From positions 1 through 40,036 of the forward strand of contig NZ_BIML01000035.1 of assembly GCF_004001065.1 (NCBI RefSeq): a stretch of DNA of 40,036 bases, read 5' to 3'. Source of the DNA: Paenibacillus xylaniclasticus (GTDB lineage: Bacteria; Bacillota; Bacilli; Paenibacillales; Paenibacillaceae). Shown in pieces: positions 1-8,165 of this stretch. Made by a program: the position numbers and the translations under genes. The notes below the pieces were generated by a model. That model had not been told where the DNA came from. It was given only the letters and a program-made list of their open reading frames with translations, and did no database searches. The number at the start of each line of letters is the position of its first letter. The stretch's first letter is position 1.

Positions 1-996
1 GATAGCACCAGTAAATAATAATCCACTACTGCCACCTAATATAATCTTGCCGTTATCGATACTAATGGATTTAATAATTTTGCTGCCACCGCTCATCTCC
101 GGATCCCATATACGACCATCTGGAGAGCTTATGAGCTTTTGCGTCGCTCCACCAGCGTAAAAATATCCGTTCCCGTATTTAATTACTTGAAAAGTAGTAG
201 TTAAAGCATCTTGCGACGGTAAAGCCCTCTCCCAACTGATGCCGCCATCTTCAGTTAGATAGATATACCCACTATTTCCTACCGCAACAAATTTTCCATT
301 TCCGTATGTAATACTTGATAACAGACTTGCAGGCGCTGCCGTCGTCACTTTCGACCAGCTATAACCATCTGCCGACGTATAGATGACAGGGGACATACCA
401 CTATCTCTTCCGACTGCCATATATTTTCCTGCACCGTATGTAACCGAATAAAAGTTAAGAATATCACTTATGATCTGAGAGGTCCAATTTGTCCCTCCCA
501 CTTGTGATGTAACAATCTCCCCCCCGGAAGTTGCAACAATAACAACGCTCGTCCCATTCGTCGCTATTGATCTCAACTGTGTGGCTGAAGAGGAGGTGGG
601 AGTAGTGTCCTCTCTCCATTTGGTTACATCGCTTGGATCCTCACTGCCGGGCAAAGTGAAGATTCTCCCATTGGAACAAGCCGTAACCCAATACGTATTC
701 ACATATAGCGCTGAGAGAACTCCACAAGGAAATGTTCCTTGCGCTTGACTCCAATTCACACCATCTGTAGACGTAGCATAAGTCTTATTGCTAGTAAAAG
801 TTAACCAAGTTCCGTTGCCGTATGCCATATTGTTCTCTGCATAAGGTGCGAATGAGACACCAATATCCTGCCAGTTAATAAGCGGCCCCGCCTGAACGGA
901 AGGGAGCGCTGGATATACGACAGTTGAAGTCATAATAAGTATACAAGTAATTAGAACCTTCAGTACTCTACTTAGTTGTTGTTGCAATAATGTCAT
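1..996 (-). CDS. Exported beta-propeller-like protein, 5' part (3' end outside window)
   Basis: Open for 332 codons from an ATG at 996 to the window edge. The start follows AAGGAGA with an 8-base spacer. The N-terminus is a signal peptide: a short polar stretch, a hydrophobic core (VLITCILIMTSTVVY) and a likely cleavage near PSVQAG. The mature part is a series of repeats of about 45-60 residues carrying the pattern 'YGNGKFVAVG..G.I..S.DG..W', seen for example around AYGNGTWLTFT, TYGAGKYMAVGRD, TYGNGKFVAVGNSG and KYGNGYFYAGG. This is the pattern of sialidase/BNR and YCF48-like beta-propeller blades, as found in secreted or surface proteins of Paenibacillus. The C-terminal domains are not visible; a relative with FN3 or SLH modules would be typical. 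Function unknown; adhesion or carbohydrate binding is only inference. Confidence 0.8.
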   Translation of the reverse strand, partial: MTLLQQQLSRVLKVLITCILIMTSTVVYPALPSVQAGPLINWQDIGVSFAPYAENNMAYGNGTWLTFTSNKTYATSTDGVNWSQAQGTFPCGVLSALYVNTYWVTACSNGRIFTLPGSEDPSDVTKWREDTTPTSSSATQLRSIATNGTSVVIVATSGGEIVTSQVGGTNWTSQIISDILNFYSVTYGAGKYMAVGRDSGMSPVIYTSADGYSWSKVTTAAPASLLSSITYGNGKFVAVGNSGYIYLTEDGGISWERALPSQDALTTTFQVIKYGNGYFYAGGATQKLISSPDGRIWDPEMSGGSKIIKSISIDNGKIILGGSSGLLFTGAI

Positions 997-1469
997 GCGC
1001 AATCTCTCCTTATAATATTTTGAAGTATGACTCATTGATGTAATTTACAACCCTACAAAGAGAAGACGGGCACGATCCACATAATTGGCCCCAGAAGATC
1101 CCTCACGTTGACGATCGCAAAAGCGGACCCAATGATCATATTGTGAACACAACACCAAAAGCTGCCGCAGTCACGCTGGGCAGCCACATGGATTAGTTCT
1201 TACAAAACTAATGAATTGGGTTCCCCGTTGTCTTAACCATCTGAGTCTTGACCCGACTTTTCGTATCCATCTTTTTTTCTATTAATGTATCTTTGTCCTG
1301 AATTAAAATAGTACTTATTTACTAAGAGAGTAACACATGTTTACCAGTTTAGGAACGGATATTTTGCAAAAATGGTGGTAATCTCATTGTGACAGCCTTG
1401 CTTATCTATTAGACGTTGGCTTGCTAGTAGAATGAATGGTGAACTGACATCGACCATCGCCCGACACGC
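997..1469. other. Intergenic stretch, no gene recognised
   Basis: About 470 bases between the start of the propeller gene and the end of the kinase gene. The part next to 997 holds the ribosome site and presumably the promoter of the minus-strand propeller gene. Only short open frames are present. One minus-strand frame ending in TAA at 1045 stays open for about 41 codons, but I do not recognise the peptide and it has no clear start. No strong terminator hairpin was seen for the kinase operon that ends at 1470. Confidence 0.5.
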
Positions 1470-2921
1470 CTACAACTCATCGGTATCGACCTTAAAATCA
1501 AACGATATACAAGCCTCACCGGACTCCGCGTTGTATGCTTTCACAGTGCCTCCTAATTTCTCCGTGAGCTGCCTTACAATGTACAGTCCGAGACCCGAAT
1601 GACTGCCTTTGCTGCCGCGGGCCTCCTCGCCCCGATAAAACTTAGCGAACATACGCTCCAGATCTTTGCCGCTGAAATTGGGTCCGGTATTGCCAATGAC
1701 GCAATAAACCCGATTCCCCTGCACAGTGACATCGATCCGAATTTGTCCACCAGACGGCGTGTACTCCAGGCTGTTCGATACGATGTTATCTAAAATTCGT
1801 TCCACCTTCTCCGCATCAAACCGAACGGGAGCATCGGATTCACCGCGAATCTCCGTCACCATACGGATTCCTCGCTGTGCAGCTTGCAGTTCATAATAGG
1901 ACACCTTTCGCTCGACGAATGGTCTAACTCGCACCGACACCGGAACTAGACTGATAGAGGGACTTTCCAAGTCGGATATGTACAGCATTTGCCGTACTAG
2001 AGTAGAGCTTTTCTCCGCATTCTCTTTAATAATTCTTAAATATCTAGCCGGCTTACCCGTTGGGTCCATCTGCGAGTCGTCCATCAATGCTTCCGAATAT
2101 CCCAGAATGAGCGAAAGCGGGGTCTTCAGATCATGCGCCAGAGCCTCGGTCATACTTCTGCGCTCTTCTTCCAGTCTCCATTGCGCGAATAACGATTGCT
2201 GCAGCTCATCCTTCATCTCAGAGAAGGCTGCGCATAACTGCCCCAGCTCATTATCGGAGCGATAATTCAATTCAAAATCGAGATTCTTCTGTTTCACTTG
2301 ATGGGCGGCTTCCATCAGCATTTGCAGAGGCTGCTGGATTCGACTAACGAACCGTTTGGAGAACAATAATATGGCCAATACAAAATAAACAAAAGGCGCC
2401 GCAATCAGGACGATTGCTAAGAACGCCATCCAAATTTGCCCGCTTCCATTCGCCGGAGATGGCTGCAGTTCATAAGCGAGCAGCACAGCACCAGACAAGC
2501 CTCCTCCTTGCCCGTCGATAATCGGCACAGCTCGAACAAACTTCCCTTTAGCCGTAAACGTCGTGTTCAGCCGTTGATACAGCTCTCCCGGCTTCTCCAG
2601 CAGCGTTCCGGTCACCGAGCCGTACAACCGCTCCCCCTTCGCATCCAGCACTAGATAATCGATCCCTTTCAAGGGAATGACCTGCTCGAAGGCTTCTTGC
2701 GCGTCTAATTCCAGCAGCGCACTATTGTGCCGCTGAATATAAGATTCAATGCTCGGCAGCTGCGCTTCATAATGATCAGCGGGATATATCCGATCATTGG
2801 TTACTAAATAAATGAACAAAATAACTCCCACTGCATATGTCGCAATCGTGGCCAGCAGACTGGAGAGCACGATCCACACAATCGTCATGCGGAATTGGGA
2901 CTTCAGCGGTTTGTCTTTCAC
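1470..2921 (-). CDS. Membrane sensor histidine kinase (HAMP-HisKA-HATPase) of the peptide-resistance operon
   Basis: A 483-residue protein. Start chosen as GTG at 2921, preceded by GAAGGAG with 8 bases spacing; the frame is open farther upstream, but that part overlaps the end of the regulator gene. Domains in order: TM1 (about 9-40), an extracytoplasmic domain of about 140 residues, TM2 (about 160-185), HAMP, HisKA with the phosphoacceptor His in LAHDLKTPLS, then HATPase_c with an N box around DNIVSNSLEY and a G2 box SGLGLYIVR. All key catalytic motifs are present. It lies 22 bases after the OmpR-type regulator and is the last gene of the ABC transporter operon, an arrangement like the CprABC-CprRK or LanFEG-LanRK systems. 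It presumably senses an antimicrobial peptide or the envelope damage it causes (inference). Two TM segments with a large outer loop differ from the loop-less BceS type. Confidence 0.9.
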   Translation of the reverse strand: MKDKPLKSQFRMTIVWIVLSSLLATIATYAVGVILFIYLVTNDRIYPADHYEAQLPSIESYIQRHNSALLELDAQEAFEQVIPLKGIDYLVLDAKGERLYGSVTGTLLEKPGELYQRLNTTFTAKGKFVRAVPIIDGQGGGLSGAVLLAYELQPSPANGSGQIWMAFLAIVLIAAPFVYFVLAILLFSKRFVSRIQQPLQMLMEAAHQVKQKNLDFELNYRSDNELGQLCAAFSEMKDELQQSLFAQWRLEEERRSMTEALAHDLKTPLSLILGYSEALMDDSQMDPTGKPARYLRIIKENAEKSSTLVRQMLYISDLESPSISLVPVSVRVRPFVERKVSYYELQAAQRGIRMVTEIRGESDAPVRFDAEKVERILDNIVSNSLEYTPSGGQIRIDVTVQGNRVYCVIGNTGPNFSGKDLERMFAKFYRGEEARGSKGSHSGLGLYIVRQLTEKLGGTVKAYNAESGEACISFDFKVDTDEL

Positions 2922-2943
2922 GACACAGGCTCCTTCGTAATCC

Positions 2944-3636
2944 TCACATTTTGTTCCACTTGTAGCCGATTCCCCAGACCGTAGCAATATACTCGGTTAC
3001 CGGATCGACTGCTGCAATTTTGGCACGGATCTTCTTTACATGCTCGACCACGGTAGAGGAGTCCCCCTCCGCATCATACCCCCATACCTTCTCATAAATC
3101 TGCTCCCGGGAGAACACTACCCCGCTATGTACGGCGAGCAATTCGATAATGTCATATTCCCTCCGAGTCAGCGGGATGCTCTTCCCATGAATCGTCAGCG
3201 ACCTCTCCTTCAGATCCAATCCTAAAGACCCAAAGAACAGCCTCGTCCGCTTCTGCTCCACATTGAGATATTGCGCTCGCTGCTCACGCCGCAAATTGGC
3301 TTCAATTCTCACCAGCAGCTCGCGCAAGCCGAACGGCTTGAGAATATAATCGTCTCCGCCGAGAGTAAACGCTTTGATTCGGTCCGCTTCCGACTGCTTC
3401 GCGCTCAAGAACAGAATCGGGCACATCACCTCGTCTCGAATCGCCCGGCATACTTCGAAGCCGTTCAGGCTCGGCATCATAATATCGAGAATGATTAAAT
3501 CGGGAAGCTGCTTGGCCTGACGCACTCCTTCTTCGCCATCACAAGCCGTCAGCACGGCATGGCCTCTGTCCTCCAGCTCTTCCTTCAGCAGAGCGACGAG
3601 ATCTTCCTCATCATCGATAATTAAAATACAGCTCAT
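2944..3636 (-). CDS. OmpR/PhoB-family response regulator
   Basis: A 230-residue regulator. The receiver domain (1-115) has the acidic pair IIDDEED, phosphoacceptor Asp in IILDIMMP, and the conserved Lys in YILKPF. The C-terminal winged helix (about 135-228) has LTRREYDIIELLAVHSG and the recognition-helix region REQIYEKVWGY. The ATG at 3636 has AGTGAGGTG upstream with about 5 bases spacing. It sits 23 bases after the second permease and just before the kinase, so kinase and regulator form a standard pair. It most likely activates the whole operon from a promoter upstream of the ATPase gene near 5880-5950 (inference). Confidence 0.93.
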   Translation of the reverse strand: MSCILIIDDEEDLVALLKEELEDRGHAVLTACDGEEGVRQAKQLPDLIILDIMMPSLNGFEVCRAIRDEVMCPILFLSAKQSEADRIKAFTLGGDDYILKPFGLRELLVRIEANLRREQRAQYLNVEQKRTRLFFGSLGLDLKERSLTIHGKSIPLTRREYDIIELLAVHSGVVFSREQIYEKVWGYDAEGDSSTVVEHVKKIRAKIAAVDPVTEYIATVWGIGYKWNKM

Positions 3637-3659
3637 CGAAACACCTCACTATGCCCATC

Positions 3660-4397
3660 CTACTCTTCGTGCTTACGTCCTTCCCATTGATGAAACCATA
3701 TTGAGCCGGCAATACTAAGTAGTGCAAATAACAAAAGTGCTGGTAACAGCCCCTTGGTAAGCATGACCGTATCCGGAGGGCTCATGGCGAGTCTTACGGG
3801 CCACGCCCAAGGCATGATCGGCCAAAGCGAATCACCGGCGCTGGTCCCTCCGATGATCGCCGCGATCAACAGACCCACCCCTCCGATGCCAACGCTGGCA
3901 CCAAGTCCATAGGCGAAGCTTAACCACAGATGAAGCACAAGAAGCGGCAGCGAGCCTAAGATGGCAAGCAGTGCTCCTTTGTAGAATAAATTAACATCCA
4001 AGCTTGGAATAAGTAAACCGTATTTCATGCCCAGAACTAGAATCGCCGCTGAGAGCAGCATGCACACAACATGGATCGTAATCTGCATCCCTATCTTATT
4101 GATATAGATGAAAGCTTTGGACATCGGTGAGCCAAGCACGGCGCTAAAACGTCCCGCATGCTCCTCCTGTAAGCAAATTAAACCTACGACCGCCCCTGTG
4201 ACAAGCGGCAGCAATGAGGTCCACCCTTCTAAGAAGGCACTGTAGAGCTTGTGCTGCAGCTCCGGCGTCACTCGAAACGATGAGAAGTACCACAGCAGCA
4301 GCAGCGCATACCCGACAGGTGCGATCAAGAGCGCCCAGCGAAGCGGCGTCCGTTTCATTTTCAGCCAATCCGACCGCATTAGACGCAGCATGGTCAT
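3660..4397 (-). CDS. Lantibiotic-immunity type ABC transporter permease (MutG/LanG-like)
   Basis: A 245-residue membrane protein with about six hydrophobic segments. The start is ATG at 4397, two bases after the TAG of the preceding permease, with GAGGTGA as ribosome site inside the end of that gene; the frame runs open farther upstream, but only by chance overlap. The opening LRLMRSDWLKMKRTPLRW and the short 'PWAWPVRLAMSP' segment near the C-terminus match the second permease of LanFEG transporters, and the parallel PWSWPIRLMSP segment occurs in its partner at the same place. It would form a heteromeric channel with the 4400-5164 product, driven by the 5161-5874 ATPase, and expel cationic peptides from the membrane (family knowledge). 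Confidence 0.85.
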   Translation of the reverse strand: MTMLRLMRSDWLKMKRTPLRWALLIAPVGYALLLLWYFSSFRVTPELQHKLYSAFLEGWTSLLPLVTGAVVGLICLQEEHAGRFSAVLGSPMSKAFIYINKIGMQITIHVVCMLLSAAILVLGMKYGLLIPSLDVNLFYKGALLAILGSLPLLVLHLWLSFAYGLGASVGIGGVGLLIAAIIGGTSAGDSLWPIMPWAWPVRLAMSPPDTVMLTKGLLPALLLFALLSIAGSIWFHQWEGRKHEE

Positions 4398-4399
4398 CG

Positions 4400-5164
4400 C
4401 TACCTCACCTCTCTTCTTGAAAACAAATAGGCCGTTATAACAGAAGAAACAATTAGAAACAGAAGCGATACGATCAGTCCGGTTGGAATGACAGATGAAT
4501 CCAGCAGCGGATCGCCCGCTTGCAGCATGACCCCGTTCGGATGAACGCCGACCATCGGAGACATGAGCCGGATTGGCCAGCTCCACGGAACGAAGATCCA
4601 ATAAGTCTGAGGCGCAGCCAGCACGCCGGTAAACATAGCTACTAGTCCGAGCAGCAGGCCAGCGAAGGCTCCGAAGCGAGCCGCCGCATATAGATGAATC
4701 GGAATAAGGCCAAGGGCAACGAGCCAAATGACGCCCCCCGCGCCGATGATCTTAGAGAACGGAATGTCCCCGCCTGCCGTCCATAGCCCCGTCAACAGGG
4801 CGGTCAGCATCAGTACGCTAGAAGAAAGCAGCATATAGAATCCGATCACCGTAATTTTACTGAACCAAAGCTTGAACATACTGATGTTATTGGAACGAAT
4901 ACTGCGGTAGTTACCCGCCTTCTTCTCCCGAAGCTCGGCAAGCGTGCACAGCAGCGAGATTCCAATCGGAATAAATAGAATCGGCCACCAATTAAAAATC
5001 ATAGCGAGCAATACATCCCAAGTAGGCTTAGTTTGCTCTGGCAGGTAGTAGCTTAGAATCGCCCCATACAGGATGAAAAATAACGGGGCAATGAATGCCA
5101 GCTTCTTCGCAAAGCTCCGTTTATATTTGATCCATTCGGATATAATCATATCGGTCATCATCAT
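4400..5164 (-). CDS. Lantibiotic-immunity type ABC transporter permease (MutE/EpiE/LanE-like)
   Basis: A 254-residue protein with about six TM segments. The ATG at 5164 overlaps the TGA of the ATPase gene (ATGA), with GGAAGGA about ten bases before; three consecutive ATGs make the exact start uncertain by two codons. The N-terminus IISEWIKYKRSFAKKLAF (basic amphipathic segment, then TM1) and the signature PWSWPIRLMSPMVG are typical of the first permease of LanFEG immunity exporters. It is translationally coupled to the ATPase and followed after two bases by its partner permease. Confidence 0.86.
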   Translation of the reverse strand: MMMTDMIISEWIKYKRSFAKKLAFIAPLFFILYGAILSYYLPEQTKPTWDVLLAMIFNWWPILFIPIGISLLCTLAELREKKAGNYRSIRSNNISMFKLWFSKITVIGFYMLLSSSVLMLTALLTGLWTAGGDIPFSKIIGAGGVIWLVALGLIPIHLYAAARFGAFAGLLLGLVAMFTGVLAAPQTYWIFVPWSWPIRLMSPMVGVHPNGVMLQAGDPLLDSSVIPTGLIVSLLFLIVSSVITAYLFSRREVR

Positions 5165-5874
5165 CGGATTGCCGTCCTTCCGTTTGCTTCTAGAACTACA
5201 TTCATAAATAAAGACTCCAAATCGGCATTCTTATCCAACTGGCCTTGATACCTTAGCTTCCCACCGCTAATAATTCCAATCTCATCCACAATTTGCTCCA
5301 CTTCCGCCAGCGCATGGCTCGACAGCATAACCGTTATACCCTGTGCAGGGAACGTGCGGATCAAGTGGCGCAAATCTTGAATGCCGAGCGGGTCCAGCCC
5401 GTTCGTCGGTTCATCCAGAATGAGGAGACGCGGACATTTCAGCAGAGCAATCGCAATCCCAAGCCTTTGCTTCATCCCGAGCGAGAACTGCGACGCCCGC
5501 TTCTTGCCGGTATTTTTCAGATCCACCGTTTCCAGCACCTCCTCAATTCGTCGTTCCGGGAGACCTAGCATCATCGTGTGTACCTTTAAATTTTCCCGTG
5601 CGGTCAAATTACCGTACAAGGCAGGCGATTCAATTAACGACCCGATCTGCTCGAGGCTCTTCCTGCTCCATGCCTCCCCGTCGAACTGAATTTCCCCGCT
5701 GCTTGGGTTTAGCAGCCCCGCGATCATCTTCAACAGCGTCGTTTTACCCGCGCCATTGGGACCCATCAAGCCATACACCGTGCCGCGCCGCACAGTCAGT
5801 GAAATTGCATCTACGACGGTCTGCCCCTTGAATCGCTTGCTTACCCCATTGGTCTGTAAAATATAATCCTGCAT
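5161..5874 (-). CDS. ABC transporter ATPase, lantibiotic protection type (LanF/BcrA-like)
   Basis: A 237-residue ATPase, first gene of the five-gene operon. Motifs: Walker A GPNGAGKTT, signature FSLGMKQRL, Walker B LLILDEPTNGLDP and switch His in SSHAL. The frame has three ATGs; the third (5874, MQDYIL) has the best spacing from AAAGG (nine bases) and is chosen; 5883 and 5880 are possible. Length fits the short BcrA/LanF ATPases that pair with two separate six-TM permeases. The operon promoter is expected in 5885-5950, an A-rich stretch on the plus strand. Confidence 0.9.
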   Translation of the reverse strand: MQDYILQTNGVSKRFKGQTVVDAISLTVRRGTVYGLMGPNGAGKTTLLKMIAGLLNPSSGEIQFDGEAWSRKSLEQIGSLIESPALYGNLTARENLKVHTMMLGLPERRIEEVLETVDLKNTGKKRASQFSLGMKQRLGIAIALLKCPRLLILDEPTNGLDPLGIQDLRHLIRTFPAQGITVMLSSHALAEVEQIVDEIGIISGGKLRYQGQLDKNADLESLFMNVVLEANGRTAIR

Positions 5875-5950
5875 GTTCATCATCCTTTCATTACCTGCGT
5901 TCCTTCTTCTGAGGTCATCCTAACAAGCAAAAATAAAGAAACAATAAAGA

Positions 5951-6006
5951 AAATAAAAAAAACTGCACCTCCAACAGTTAGATCTGTCTAACCATTGGAG
6001 AGCAGT
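5951..6006 (-). terminator. Rho-independent terminator of the CPBP/hydrolase operon
   Basis: Long hairpin: ACTGC-CTCCAA-GTTAGA arms around a four-base loop, reading ACTGCTCTCCAATGGTTAGA on the minus strand, followed by TTTTTTTTATTTT. The hairpin contains the last codons and stop of the serine hydrolase gene. Confidence 0.9.
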
Positions 6007-7180
6007 TAATGAGTTGATAAAGAATCGTTGGCCACCAATCCATAACGCCCCACTCTTGTCCCGTTCGAATAGCGATGGTGTGGTTGTCAGGGCTCACATA
6101 CAATACTTGTCCTAATGCGCCAAGCGCGAAATAATCATAATTCGTATCAGCTTTGAGGTGTCCCCACCATAAATACTTGTAATAAGCTTTGTGATGTTGG
6201 AACCACATCTTTCCCCATGGATGATTCCGGTAATAATGAAAATGCTCCTTAATGGAAGGTACACCGTCAGGATTTACAGATTCCTCGATCCACTTCTGTT
6301 GAATGATTTGCTGCCCTCTCCACATCCCTTTATGGAGATATAACGCACCAAACTTAGCTAAGTCCAATGCCGACATCACCAGCCCGCTTTCTAGCTTTGC
6401 GAATGAAGAGGGTTGGCTATCCATAATCAACTGTCCGGAGTATTGCATCCCTAATGGGCGCCATATTTTATCGTAGAGGTAGTCGATTACTCTCCTCCCG
6501 GTCGTCCGCTCCAAAATGATTCCTAATAAAAGAGGGTGGTAATCGTTATAGTGAAAATGGTTTGGGCTTGTAGCCTCTTTAACGGATAGGGCCAGCTGTC
6601 TCGCATTCGGGTGCAAGAAAACCTTGGCTTCATCCCTCCATGGAAAGTGACCTTCTGTAAATTGAATTCCCGCGTCCATCTGAAGGAGCTGCTTAATGGT
6701 CATATTGCATCCTTGTAACTCAGAAATATACATACGAATTGGGTCATGGACACTGCTGATATATCCTTCTTCTATTGCTTTCCCAATTAAGGCAGAAGTA
6801 AAGGACTTCGTAATCGAGAATAGCTTCTGGGCGCTTCCTCTTCGATGACCGTTATAGTACCTCTCGAACAATATCGTGTCATCTTTAATGATAATTAACG
6901 AGGTTGTTCCCGTTCTTCGCATGAAGGAGTGAAAGTCTTCTAATCTCCGTCGCCCTTTATGTCTATATTCGATAGAAGAAAACTCAAGAGGAACAGAAGC
7001 CTCCTTAAAATAATACGGATCGTCATCGGCAGCTAAGTTTTCCGTATGAAAGAAGCGGAAATCGTCACTCTGAACCTTACCTTTATTGTGCAGCATATAG
7101 GATAAGTACGTCTTGATATAATCGTTACCCAATATTCTCAAGGATTTGAACGCCTCCCATCGCGATTTACCATAGCCCAT
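5978..7180 (-). CDS. Serine hydrolase of the beta-lactamase class C / penicillin-binding family
   Basis: A 400-residue protein. The SxxK catalytic motif is in LFSITKSFTSALIG (about residue 123-126), with the second motif YND in HFHYNDYHP and a C-terminal region with GALGQVLYVSP and IAIRTGQEW in the place of the third motif. No signal peptide or TM segment is obvious, so a cytoplasmic location is likely, unlike secreted PBP-like esterases. The ATG at 7180 lies 14 bases inside the end of the CPBP gene, so translation is coupled; no strong independent ribosome site is visible. The substrate cannot be predicted: esterase, D-aminopeptidase and 6-aminohexanoate-dimer hydrolase relatives share the fold. 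Confidence 0.88.
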   Translation of the reverse strand: MGYGKSRWEAFKSLRILGNDYIKTYLSYMLHNKGKVQSDDFRFFHTENLAADDDPYYFKEASVPLEFSSIEYRHKGRRRLEDFHSFMRRTGTTSLIIIKDDTILFERYYNGHRRGSAQKLFSITKSFTSALIGKAIEEGYISSVHDPIRMYISELQGCNMTIKQLLQMDAGIQFTEGHFPWRDEAKVFLHPNARQLALSVKEATSPNHFHYNDYHPLLLGIILERTTGRRVIDYLYDKIWRPLGMQYSGQLIMDSQPSSFAKLESGLVMSALDLAKFGALYLHKGMWRGQQIIQQKWIEESVNPDGVPSIKEHFHYYRNHPWGKMWFQHHKAYYKYLWWGHLKADTNYDYFALGALGQVLYVSPDNHTIAIRTGQEWGVMDWWPTILYQLINCSPMVRQI

Positions 7181-7817
7181 TCACAATATAAAAGTAAGCG
7201 ACAAGGTTGGCTGCAAAGTGAGCGAGCCAAGATACCCAAATATTCCGAGTCTTATAATAGATCACGCCAAATACAAGACTATCTACGAAAACAGATGCCA
7301 AATCTAAAGACACAATTTGCACCGATCCGTGAGACAAATGCATAAGTGCGAAAATAACCGAGGTCAAAGGGATCGCAATATAAGGTTTGGCATACCAGCT
7401 TAATCGTTCTTGAAGCAATCCCCGAAATGCAACCTCTTCTCCAAAAGCCGCGATCAAGAAGGTAAGCAGCAAGCTTATATCGAAGCCCTGCTCCAGCATA
7501 GGCGCTCTCGCTTTAAGATGTTCCATCATTTCAGGGAAAAAGTTGTCGAATATGACGTAGTCGAATGTCTGTAGGCCGAATACAACGATTACAATCCAAT
7601 ACCAGCTCTTCTTTATCCCTGACAGCAATGCCTCTGGCCCTGCTGCTTTTCTGTTTCTTAATCGAATATCAACAAAAAAATATACAATGGGGATGATGCC
7701 GGCTACTACAGACAGGTTCTTATCTATCGCCATTAACACGATCATAATCACAAAAATAATGAGGACTTCGATAAAAGATCTCTTGCTCCTATTAGGACTA
7801 GTCATCTCATTCATCAT
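7167..7817 (-). CDS. CPBP-family intramembrane glutamic protease (Abi/Rce1-like)
   Basis: A 216-residue protein with about six TM segments. The three CPBP motifs are present in order: EEVAFRG (EExxxR) in FGEEVAFRGLLQERL, FALMHLSHG (FxxxH) and WLAHFAAN (HxxxN type). These form the active site of the Rce1-like protease family, whose bacterial members include bacteriocin self-immunity proteins. The start ATG at 7817 overlaps the TGA of the small membrane gene (ATGA). Middle gene of a tightly coupled three-gene operon; the substrate is unknown. Confidence 0.9.
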   Translation of the reverse strand: MMNEMTSPNRSKRSFIEVLIIFVIMIVLMAIDKNLSVVAGIIPIVYFFVDIRLRNRKAAGPEALLSGIKKSWYWIVIVVFGLQTFDYVIFDNFFPEMMEHLKARAPMLEQGFDISLLLTFLIAAFGEEVAFRGLLQERLSWYAKPYIAIPLTSVIFALMHLSHGSVQIVSLDLASVFVDSLVFGVIYYKTRNIWVSWLAHFAANLVAYFYIVNGLW

Positions 7818-7999
7818 TTTTTATCGCCCTTTCGATCTGATTGTCTCTTGTAAAATCTCCATATAGAGCTACCCATTACAATGGTCGCAATAATGAATAA
7901 AAAATAGGGTCGCGAAAACTCCGTGTACCTCGATACTAGATGATATAACAACAGCGCGCCGACAACGGCTGCTAGTATCTCGGACATTAAGCGCCTCAT
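7814..7999 (-). CDS. Small two-TM membrane protein, first gene of CPBP operon
   Basis: A 61-residue protein with two hydrophobic segments (about 5-22 and 31-48) and a basic tail RFYKRQSDRKGDKK, predicting a hairpin membrane protein with the tail in the cytoplasm. The ATG at 7999 is preceded by AGGAGGTG at 11 bases. It overlaps the CPBP gene by ATGA, so the two products are likely made together. I do not recognise a family. It might be a partner or substrate of the protease (inference). Confidence 0.7.
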   Translation of the reverse strand: MRRLMSEILAAVVGALLLYHLVSRYTEFSRPYFLFIIATIVMGSSIWRFYKRQSDRKGDKK

Positions 8000-8115
8000 G
8001 CTGTACAGGCCACCTCCTATCTGAAGCTAGGCTCATCATATAGCACCGGATTTTATAGGGATAGTGACGTTAGTTAGTGACTTTCATCCTAAGATTCACA
8101 GACACAAATTTAATA

Positions 8116-8128
8116 TTGTAAAATACAA
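8116..8128. promoter_or_regulatory. Candidate operator palindrome upstream of the kinase-regulator fusion
   Basis: TTGTA-AAA-TACAA, a perfect five-base inverted repeat in the 165-base gap between divergent operons, 38 bases before the fusion gene start. A NarL-type autoregulation site is possible but unproven. Confidence 0.25.
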
Positions 8129-8165
8129 ATAGCTTTCATTTTCATAGAAGGGTCGGTAATGGATT

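Noticed and set aside
4398-4727. Long N-terminal extension of the second permease.
   Set aside because: It overlaps the first permease in another frame and has no ribosome site; the start at 4397 fits the family.
5161-5978. A lantibiotic precursor near the exporter operon.
   Set aside because: No short Ser/Thr/Cys-rich frame with a ribosome site was found in the flanking gaps.
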